DNA of 64,000 nucleotides from Beverwykella pulmonaria (Eukaryota > Ascomycota > Dothideomycetes > Pleosporales > Melanommataceae). A program made the position numbers and the translations under genes. How positions within the stretch are numbered: position 1 is the stretch's first letter; the number at the start of each line of letters is the position of its first letter. Positions 55,877 through 64,000 of the stretch are shown here, piece by piece. The notes below the pieces were generated by a model. It saw only the letters and a list, made by a program, of their open reading frames with translations. It was not told where the DNA came from and did no database searches. The DNA lies in NCBI GenBank assembly GCA_001599595.1, contig BCHH01000012.1:65543-129542 (forward strand). The letters are read 5' to 3'.

Positions 55877-57403
55877 CTTGTCAATCACGGAAATCTTCTT
55901 GACTTGGCTGAAAGTCCACTGCAAACTGACTTGGTGATGCAAAGTTATGTAGTTTCTCCCAGTGCTGCGCGTGCTAAATCCCGAGGTCAAAGGTCGGAAT
56001 TTGTACATATATTTTCCGGCGGGTAAGTGTACATTTCAATTGAGTCTTCGACGGAGGGGAAATCACAGCAGCCACTAGTCTCATAGAGACCGTTGTTCCG
56101 GCGCGTAGGCGATCATCCCCGCAGAAGTTCAACGGGCATCGGACAAATGAAGGTGTTAATTTTTCCGTGTACTAGGATACAAGAGTCGGCCGGGGTGACG
56201 CAATTCCCGAAGAATAGATTCCTGTAACATCCTACACAAGTGAAAGGCCACCTTTTGCCAAGAATCTCTTATACCTTAAACATCTCCAACGTACGCGATG
56301 GCCGAGTGGGCCACTTTCTTGAAGATCATGATCTCTTGAATGTAGGTAAAGAAGTTGAGCCATTGCGAGGGGTCCACAGAAGCTAGATCAGGCATAACCA
56401 GGGCAGTGCCGTAATCCCTTTTTTCAGAGTGTTGTTTTTCGTTTCAATTCTCCAAATTCCAAATGTCCAACTTGGCTGCACCTTAGCAATTTTGCCAGTA
56501 AGGGACTAGTGTAGGAAGAGATAGGAAACCAAGATCATGCATTAGTAATATCTACTCAACAGCTTTGCGAATTCCTTACTGCAGCAGAGATCCAAGTATG
56601 CCAGAGTGGATCGCTTAGCAAGGATTCCAACCTTCCTAGAGTTAAGAAAAGGAGGCGATCAGAAACACCTCCAGAAAAGGTTGCGTCTGGTGATGAAGCT
56701 AGATACGTCGAGCCAAAGGAGAGAGCAGCGAAGCGTATAGCGGACGATGGCCCGGATTATGAGCATACATGAACAAGAAACAGCTCATTAGCCTGAGAAT
56801 ACAAGTCTTCGTTCCCAAATTGTCATTTCCGTAATAGCCCAAACGGCAACTTCGAGCCATATACCTGAATACCATCAGTTGATGAAACTTTACAACACTC
56901 GTTACTCCTAAAAACATACTCAAGTCCGGAGACAACCCATAGCGGCAGCGGATACAGCTTTTAAAAGGCCTTGAGAGTAAGTCAAAAGCATGATGCTTAA
57001 TTTTGGGGAGATCCAATCTCATGAGTTCCATTTCCTGCTTTTTTGAATAATCTGAGTTTGTTCCGTTGTGGATGTAGAACTAAGAAAGAAAGAGCAGACT
57101 CGGGCGGTGTGTAAATATGCATTGAGGGGCTTGGGTAGACACGCTGAGAGGGGATGTATTCCCTATATGCGAAATGACTCCAAAATGGACAATTCCAAAA
57201 TTTCGCCGTTCGACTGCTATTATAGTAAAACACTTATCAAGCCATTTATACTCCAAATTATACACGTGACTGTATCAAATGCCAAGGCGACTCGACCTTC
57301 CATCCTCAAGCCCTCGCGTGGTGGTTAGACAATGAAGACTGTGGGTATAATCTGGACTTGAATGGACCAATGTATGCACCAACCCGCAACAAACGCTCTG
57401 CAA
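55877..57403. other. Intergenic with a short coding-like stretch
   Basis: About 1.5 kb. On the plus strand, 56540-56772 reads as plausible protein (STQQLCEFLTAAEIQVCQ, then RVKKRRRSETPPEKV) to a TGA but has no usable start upstream, so it may be a relic exon. No other signal. Confidence 0.4.
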
Positions 57404-59344
57404 TCACTTCCTAGGCCAATCCGCAATTTTAAGTACTAACTCCTGCGTCCCAAAGATGCGGAGCTTGTTGCCGAACTCCTGCCAAAACTCTGAGTCGAAT
57501 GCCGGCACCAGCTCCATGGGCTCTCGCTTCATGGTCTCGATCGCTACCCTCTGCGGTTTGTCTCGTACGTACGGATCATCCTCCCGTGTCGATCTTTCAT
57601 TCGGTGGTGTATCCGCTACGACATCCCAAACGCCGTCGGCTTCTGTGTTGACACTCATGTCCTGCAGGTTCTCGAAAAGATTGTCTGATGCGAACTTGCA
57701 ACCCGATGCTTTCTGGCTGCCAGTAGTTTTTTCCTTCTTTTTCTTGTTTTTGTTCTTGTTCTTCTTCTTTCCCTTCCCGTTTAGCTCCTGAAGAGGGCCT
57801 GGAGAAAGCGGTGTTTCGGGTTCTGCAGTTGGAGCGTAGAGTAACGATGAACTTTCGATTGGAGGAAGGGAGACTGGCTTTATAGCTTTCTGGTGATAGT
57901 CTACAAGTGACACTCCTCCCTGTTCTTCCAACGCAATTTTGTAGCTGACCTCGGTGTCGGTCCCTGTGCCGACTGCCAGTTTCTCTTGCCGCTCAACGTC
58001 TACCTTTGTCGACAAACGAAGCATGATGGTCGCCGTAAGGAGACTGTCGTAGCCAGCTTCATGGAAAGCCGTCGTATTGTGGTATTTTCCATGGTCGGCA
58101 TGCGTGACTATTGATCAATTAGTGAACAGAAATGCAAGCCAATTTTAAGACAGCTTACTAATATTGGGTAGCTTTTGCGTTTCGAGTCCTTCTGCGATTT
58201 CCTGCAGCGTGGGTGAGGCATTAAGATCGCCTCCAGCATGGGTTGCCAGGTACTTTGTGTCCACAATCTTGGGGAACAGCTGGTGAATAGCCTCGCAGAA
58301 TCCCTCCAGGGTATCTGGCAGCTTGCCAACGAAGCATTGATAGATGTACACCAGATCAGTGAACATGTTATGGCCCACAAGAACAGGTTGTTTATCCTTG
58401 AGTCGTTGAGCAGCTCGGTCAAATTGATCTGTGATGTTGCCGATATCCGCGGCAATCACTCTGCCATCAGGGTTCTTCGCGAAATAAAATGGATCGATGG
58501 GATCGATGTCGCCTCGCGCCAAGGCTTCAAAGACCCATCGGAAGCCTGTTCCTTTCATGATTCGTTCTCTCGCCCACCTCTTCTGCCTGGCGGTATTTTC
58601 TGCTTCGCGTATGGGGTCATAATCCTTGATCAAGATACAGTCAGACTTGGGGATAGAAACGAACTCGGGGAATTCAGCACGGACGAGCTGGTGAACGAGA
58701 CGCTTCTCAAAGCGCGTAATGGCAGAGAAAGCCGGCTGTACTTCCAACCCAGTATGTGTGGTGATCTCTAGGGAACGCGAGCTGCTTGTCTTGAACTTGG
58801 TGATTTCTTCTCTGACGCGCCTAACAAAGTCAAGCGATTCCACATCTTCGTCCTTCAGCTGAAGATCGGCGACGACGTTCTTCTTGTCGGCACGATCGTA
58901 GGCGTGCTGCTTCGCCCAGGCGGCCTCCTCGCGCGACAGGTACTGTACTCCTTTGGTCCACGGCAGTTCCATCTGGAAGCCATTGTTCATGAGGAAGGTG
59001 GCTGCTCCGGTCTGGAAGGTAATCTCACGCTCGATGTCCAATCGCTCTTCCAGTAAAGGGCTAAGATTGACGTTGTACGGGCGGAGAATGTACTTGTTCG
59101 CAATGTAATCGAACGTAGCGCACGTGATACCAACCTGGAGAATGGTGTATCTCTCTGCGCCAGCCTTGGTTTCTGCATAGCGGTCTTGGAGGGCTTGTCT
59201 GCCAGCACCTTGGGGAGCAGTCCTACCCGGCATTCGATTCGGAATTCCTGAATATTCTAAATCGAAGGATACGAAGTCGGCCTCTGAAATATTGACCAGC
59301 AGTCCGAGGAGGTGATGGGGAAATGAGACTGCGTCAACTTCCAT
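57404..59344 (-). CDS. CAF1/PARN-type poly(A) ribonuclease (DEDDh 3' exonuclease)
   Basis: Two exons, 58159-59344 and 57404-58107, with a 51-nt intron (GTAAGC donor), 629 aa. The DEDD residues are all present: Asp28 and Glu30 in FVSFDLEYSG, Asp330 in VGHNMFTDLVYIY, and Asp416 with His411 in FHEAGYDS. The last lies in exon 2, so the splice is needed for a complete active site. Between the first two motifs lies an insert of about 250 residues including a long charged helix, the place of the R3H domain in animal PARN. The C-terminal tail has a very lysine-rich run (about residues 500-525), probably nuclear or RNA-binding. It should shorten poly(A) tails or trim small RNAs. It is divergent from the Pex26 gene. 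Confidence 0.9.
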
Positions 59345-59975
59345 GGCAAAGTTGTGGATGGGATCGGAAGCAGGCGCAGAGATGGATTAAGGGGATTAAG
59401 AGGATTGAGGGTGTTGATGGCCTTCTCGGGGACGCGGTTGGACTGAGGAGATTCTAACTTAGTCCCTTTTTATGGCCAGATTCGGGCCAACAACTGGCTT
59501 ATACGAAGGTGATTCTACAGAAAGGGCTGCTGTATTGAAGGGCGCGTGCGGCTGCCTAATGCTGTCGCAGAAGTGAGTACGAGGTGTCAGTGAGGAATAT
59601 ATGCAGCGCGAGACAAGAGCGGCAGTGTCTGACTTAGCCCAGCTTGTCTATCTTGTTTGACGTTTGACGCTTGACATTTGACGCTTGGCGCTTGACGCTC
59701 GACAGGGCGCACAATCACGGGCCCATTGCTAGGGTCCACGATGCAGCTTGAGGTGGAGCTGGTGTTTGTGGAGAAATGCGCCCTGAACGGTGGGGTGGCT
59801 GGTGCATGTGTGGCGAGAGGACGCCAAGACAAAAGACAAGGAGATGAAGCCGAGGTAGTACGCCTCTAGCTGGACGTTCACATTCCTCACGGTAGCCGTC
59901 AACACTCAGTCCTCCCCCCTCGGCCGTCATGAGACCTAGCCCACACGTCGCGTCTTCTCAATAGCCACCGAAACC
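59345..59975. promoter_or_regulatory. Bidirectional promoter region between the PARN-like and Pex26-like genes
   Basis: 631 bases between divergent ATGs. It contains a tandem short repeat (59654-59703) and no gene. Confidence 0.5.
59654..59703. repeat. Imperfect tandem repeat, unit about TTTGACGC
   Basis: Roughly six units of TTTGACG/CTTGACGC/TTGGCGC in 50 bases, in the promoter region between two divergent genes. Possibly a clustered factor-binding site or a simple slippage product. Confidence 0.6.
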
Positions 59976-61321
59976 ATGGCCACCACGCTGTACGATGATG
60001 CCTTGGGTAGCTCGCGCATGCTCTCATCGTCCATTTCGTCCACGACTTCAAGCCGGCAACAAACATCGCAGATCGCAAAAGCGTACCGACAGGCTGCTCA
60101 GCTGTTCCTGACGCGCCGCCTGCCCGAAGCTCTCTCCACAATCGAACCCATCATCACTCCGCCGGACCAGGACCAACGCAATGGCACCTACAACGGTGAC
60201 CTGTCGGCCTTTGCTCCCGTGGCATCCGCGTCGCGGGGCACCAGGGTGAAGGTGTGGAGTTTCTATCTGACATTCCTCAATTCAGTAGTCGAGCTGGGTG
60301 CCGAAGAGGGCAAGCTTGCGTTTGGGAGCACGCGATGGAAGGAATTGGTCTCGAGATGTCGCGATGGTAGTGTCTGGGACGATGTTGTCCGCGACGGGTA
60401 CGCCGGCGTCGAGGGTGACGTGGACGCAGAGGTCGTCATTAACTTGTATTTCGACCATACACTATCTGAAAGTTTGTACTGACTGCCATCTCTAGGGCTA
60501 CCCTGCTGTTGACACACTCACCCTCACAACGCCTGAATCAGCAGCGCCTCGAAACGTATCTTTCTGCCTCGGCTCACCCAACCTTCGACGTATCCTCGCA
60601 CATGCAATCCCCATCATACTTGCAAAGACGACCTAGTCAGCACAATAACGGCACAAGCACACCCCGAGATCTCAACACCCGACTGAAGCTCCTCGAACTC
60701 TACACACTCCATGTCCTCCCACGAAACGAGGAGTGGGACTATGCGCGGGAGTTCATAACCATGAGCGAAGTCCTCGATGACGAGCGCAAGGAAGCTTTCC
60801 TACTCGCACTTCACTCCTTAAAGGAAGAGAAGGACGAGTCCGAGGTCCGAGAAGCAAAGCTGCGGCAACAGCAGCAGGAGCAGATGGAGCAACGACGCAA
60901 AGAGGCAGAAGCACGGCGGCTAGAGCAATCTCGAGCCGAGGACGAGCGACGGAAAAGAGAGGAAGAAAACAGGCGTCAGCCCAGAGGCTCAGATGAGGTG
61001 TTTCGGAAACCACTCAATCGACAAGCACCACCAGCACCATCACGCGCATCGAACCCCGCTAAGAAGGCAGTGAGCCCTCCTCCGGGGCTGTACAGCCGCG
61101 CTTCCACATTGTTATCATCGATTCAGACGTTGGTCGCGAATACGGCCCACTCGATGACCGCAAACCCCATGGCTTCGTTTCGTACTCTACTATTTCTTCT
61201 TGCATTCGCCCTGGCATTCGGCCGACGGGATTTAAGAGAGCGGATCATGCGCATACTGAGAAATGCGTGGGAAAAGATCCGCCGTACTGTTGGCATGGGC
61301 GTAAAGGTGTCTTACATCTAA
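59976..61321 (+). CDS. PEX26: Pex26-like tail-anchored peroxin
   Basis: Two exons, 59976-60445 and 60496-61321 (intron 50 nt), 431 aa. The N-terminal half has the helical repeat-like start IAKAYRQAAQLFLTRRLPEALSTIEPII, then WSFYLTFLNSVVELG and, across the splice, VVINLATLLLTHSPSQRLNQQRLETYLS. A Gln/Arg/Glu-rich coiled coil (about 280-335) and a Pro-rich spacer precede a single hydrophobic segment near the C-terminus (LLFLLAFALAFG) with flanking arginines, as in tail-anchored peroxisomal membrane proteins. Length, architecture and tail anchor fit the filamentous-fungal Pex26, which docks the Pex1-Pex6 ATPases that recycle Pex5. The family assignment is by eye. Confidence 0.75.
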
Positions 61322-62302
61322 CGTCGTTTCACACGCATGGTGTTTACGATCGTATGAAGGTAATGCCCTTCGTGTATTATATCATTGTCTGCGAGATGCG
61401 TGTTACTAGCTGTCTCACAAAATTAATACCTCATTTTGATTTACTGTTGGCCTTCACTTCCTGGGCAAGTCTCGTCAGCTTGTCGTGGCTTCCTTTCTTC
61501 CCTCGCAGCTTCATTCCTGGTCTCGGCAAGGATCCACAGAGATCTTGCCAACACACAAGAGTTCCTCTGGCTAGTGGAAAGTCGCTAGAACTAACTTGTC
61601 TTGGGCTCCAGTTGTAGGCAAATTGTTCAAGATCAGTACGTGGGTAACAAAGATGGACAAAACGGGGTCAGTAAAGACGCCATGACGCATACCTACTACG
61701 ACCTTGTGTATCCTCTTTTTCAGAGACCTTCCTATGATCGTCGAGATAGAAGTTCAGTTAAGGTTTTGTGGACGGACCGTCTCGCGTATCTTCGTGCTGA
61801 CAATTGTTGCTCCCGGATCACAGGCAACGGATGGTGAGGCTTCCGGGATCCGAGATTTTATATCTCTGATTACAAACCTCGCCATTTTCTACCACAGCGC
61901 GAGCACCGAGGTATAAACTTTGGCAGTAATCGATTTATGGTTTGTTCTTCGGATGGAGTATTTTGCTGGTGGATGGACGAAATATTACGGGAATGCTTTG
62001 AATGGTTTCCCTATCCTGAAGATTTCCCTTCTGGGAGAAACACGCGAAGGCAAATATTATTGGTGACAGGTATGGTTTCTCAGCAGTCGTGATTTTCGTC
62101 CGTCGGAGCAGTGTTTGTGGAAACAGAATTTGTATCACGTAGTAGGTTTGGGAGTATATGAATATTAGGTGCCTCCACGAGCAAATGTATTTTACTGTCA
62201 TCCAGCTAACTCAGTTCATCATTCGGTACCCCTTGGTGTTTCTCACTTCAGGTATTTCCTACTACCTATCATTTCATTAAACTCAAATTCTCCCTCATCG
62301 AT
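61322..62302. other. Intergenic, no supported gene
   Basis: About 980 bases. Frames are short and inconsistent. The last 100 bases should be the promoter of the oxidoreductase. Confidence 0.5.
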
Positions 62303-63562
62303 ATGTCAGAGCAACGCAACATCGTCATTCTCGGGGCCTCGTTTGGTGGCCTCCCAACCACACACTACATCTTGCGACACATCCTGCCCGCTCTCAAAGC
62401 TAAGAGAGATGCCAAATACCACGTCTACGTCCTCAACCGCTCTTCCGACTGGTACTTCCGCATCGCATCCCCGCGAGCCGGTGCGTCGATAGGCAAGATG
62501 CCAAAAGAGAAACTATTCTATGACCTCCCAACAATCTTCAAGCAATACTCCACGGACGACTTGACATTCATCCAAGCAACCGTCACGGGTCTGAATACCG
62601 CGGCGCGCACGGTGTCCTACACAAGGAGTGAGTACCTTGAGCAAGAAAGCCTCTCATACCATGCCTTGATTGTTGCAACGGGCAGCAGGACCCACGACCC
62701 GGTATACTCCATGCACACCAACACCGAAGCCACAATGAATGCTATCAAGACTATGAACCGCCAAGTCTCCACCGCAAAAGAAATCATCATAGTTGGCGGT
62801 GGCGCAACAGGTGTTGAAAGCGCAGGAGAGATCGGTGAATTAGTGAACGGAAAGCCAGGCTGGTTCAGCAAGCCCGTGCCCAAAACCCACATCACCGTCA
62901 TCACCGCTGCTTCCCGACTATTGCCAGAGCTCCGCCCCGCCATCGGCAAGACCGCGGAGGAAAAGCTGAAGAACTTGGGCGTGGACGTACTGTATAATAC
63001 CCGCGTAGCCGACATCTCGACGGCAGAGGGTGGCCGCACAACCGTGACGCTCGCCAAAGGCGATAAGCTAGAAGCAGACCTGTATATCCCGGCCCACGGC
63101 ATCCTACCGAACTCCTCATTCCTCCCGCCGGCTCTACTCAACGACCGAGGCTACCTCGTCACTAACCCCAAGACCCTCCGCGTCGACGCTGCCGGCTCAC
63201 GCGTCTACGCCGTGGGCGACATTGCTTCTTTCTCTAACAACACTGCCATACAGATCACCGACAGTCTCCCCACTCTCCTCATCAATCTCAAGAGGGACCT
63301 TGTTTCCTATGACCCAGCCTTCCCGGACCATAAACCAAAAGGAAAAGATAGAGAGTTCAAGCCCATGACAAAGGAGATGCTGACGGTGCCGGTGGGGAGC
63401 GCAGGAGGTGTTGGAGTTATATTTGGCTGGAGAGTGCCGAACTGGTTTGTTTGGTTGGTGAAGAGTAGGGATTATTTGACAGGATTTTTGGTGCTGGGGT
63501 ACCTGAGTGGGAAGATGGTGAAGAAGGAGTATAAGTGGAGTAAGGAGGAGGCTGCTATTTGA
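62303..63562 (+). CDS. AIF/AMID-like FAD-dependent NAD(P)H oxidoreductase
   Basis: 419 residues, intronless. The FAD-binding Rossmann motif is at the N-terminus (NIVILGASFGGLPTTHYIL, about 6-24). The ATGSRT segment (126-131) follows, then the NAD(P)H-binding motif IIIVGGGATGVESAGEIGEL (161-180) and the second FAD motif RVYAVGDIAS. The hydrophobic C-terminal part (NWFVWLVKSRDYLTGFLVLGYL) may associate with membranes. This is the layout of AMID/AIFM2 (FSP1) and fungal AIF-like proteins, which reduce quinones or act as type-2 NADH dehydrogenases at lipid droplets, peroxisomes or mitochondria. A clear N-terminal mitochondrial presequence is lacking. Its exact substrate and location are not determinable. 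Confidence 0.88.
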   Translation: MSEQRNIVILGASFGGLPTTHYILRHILPALKAKRDAKYHVYVLNRSSDWYFRIASPRAGASIGKMPKEKLFYDLPTIFKQYSTDDLTFIQATVTGLNTAARTVSYTRSEYLEQESLSYHALIVATGSRTHDPVYSMHTNTEATMNAIKTMNRQVSTAKEIIIVGGGATGVESAGEIGELVNGKPGWFSKPVPKTHITVITAASRLLPELRPAIGKTAEEKLKNLGVDVLYNTRVADISTAEGGRTTVTLAKGDKLEADLYIPAHGILPNSSFLPPALLNDRGYLVTNPKTLRVDAAGSRVYAVGDIASFSNNTAIQITDSLPTLLINLKRDLVSYDPAFPDHKPKGKDREFKPMTKEMLTVPVGSAGGVGVIFGWRVPNWFVWLVKSRDYLTGFLVLGYLSGKMVKKEYKWSKEEAAI

Positions 63563-63904
63563 GGCTTTGATAGTGGAGGGGATGGGGAGGTTGTAGAGTG
63601 CCAATTTTGTGCACTCCGAAGCGAGTTGGGCGTTCCAGCGGATAGAGAGCACTTTAAGTTTCCATAACGGTTTATGTCTTCATATGCAGTGTATACGGCT
63701 GTTTCCATTGACCATGCTGAGCTGCCAAGGAGGAATAAATTCGCCGTGCGCGCCCCGTTCAAACCATGGGGTAATTAAATATCGTGAAGTAGTACAGAAA
63801 TCAGCATCAACTCATAAGATCAATCGTAAATGGGTTTGAAGCCAATTTATGATTCACCGGTTCCAATGGACATCAGCTCACTAGCGTGGGGCTAACGACT
63901 AATT
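63563..63904. other. Short intergenic region
   Basis: Convergent spacer between the oxidoreductase and the gene at the right edge. Nothing recognised. Confidence 0.5.
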
Positions 63905-64000
63905 CTACATTTGCGCCTCGCTCGCTGCGTTCTCAGCTTTGTCTTCAGCGGCTACCGCTTCGCCTTCGGACAAGGTGAAAGCTCCACATTTGATACCGGT
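63905..64000 (-). CDS. C-terminal end of a gene running off the right edge
   Basis: The minus strand is open from the window edge to TAG (63905-63907), giving 31 residues that begin TGIKCGAFTLSEG and end rich in Ala and Glu (EAVAAEDKAENAASEAQM). The composition (balanced, acidic-alanine tail) is protein-like, and the position, convergent with the preceding gene, is natural. The family cannot be told from this piece. Confidence 0.55.
   Translation of the reverse strand, partial: TGIKCGAFTLSEGEAVAAEDKAENAASEAQM

Noticed and set aside
56299..56309. TGGCCGAGTGG, a perfect tRNA A-box-like sequence
   Set aside because: No B box (GGTTCGAxxCC) or cloverleaf pairing follows within tRNA distance.
1..64000. 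CRISPR arrays, bacterial operons, rRNA genes
   Set aside because: No regularly spaced repeats, ribosomal RNA sequence or Shine-Dalgarno-type organisation; the window is eukaryotic.

Overview
The window is from a filamentous ascomycete (Pezizomycotina). The evidence is many short introns (about 48-66 nt) with CTAAC/CTGAC-type branch sites, compact multi-exon genes, a Pex26-like tail-anchored peroxin, a Vps34 kinase, an Nse4 subunit, P450 and FAD-monooxygenase genes, a pogo/Fot1-type transposon, and duplicated stretches that differ mostly by transitions, as repeat-induced point mutation (RIP) leaves them. A dothideomycete (Pleosporales-like) host is my guess from overall protein character; I could not test it.

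Layout. 1-24 kb is gene-poor and repeat-rich. It holds the end of an ankyrin-repeat protein, a type-B carboxylesterase, a HAD-family dehalogenase, two small secreted cysteine-containing proteins, a DszC/SfnB-like acyl-CoA-dehydrogenase-fold enzyme, an F-box protein, a decayed TA-flanked DNA transposon (12.0-12.8 kb), an apparently intact 2.3-kb pogo-type transposon (15.6-17.9 kb) inserted just beyond the F-box stop codon, and a decayed spliced gene near 21-22 kb. 24-32 kb looks like a small, partly decayed metabolic locus: a phosphatidylserine-decarboxylase-like pyruvoyl enzyme, a broken P450, an intact CYP59/StcS-like P450, a fragment of a second FAD monooxygenase, and an intact FAD monooxygenase. 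32.7-50.8 kb is gene-dense housekeeping sequence: Nse4 and Vps34 (divergent), a ZGRF1/Mte1-type DUF2439 protein and a BAR-SH3 protein (divergent), a DUF6601-like membrane protein, an ER-lumen protein ending in RDEL, and two unclassified membrane proteins. 50.8-64 kb holds a short broken gene, a membrane protein with an in-frame upstream ORF ending exactly at its ATG, a four-exon GH27 alpha-galactosidase, a PARN/CAF1-type deadenylase divergent from Pex26, an AIF/AMID-like oxidoreductase, and the last codons of a gene running off the right edge.

Gene models were built by hand by joining open frames across GT-AG (and two GC-AG) introns, keeping phase and family alignment. Several apparent starts at TTG/GTG were moved to the first plausible ATG. 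Function calls rest on motifs recognised by eye; no database search was run.
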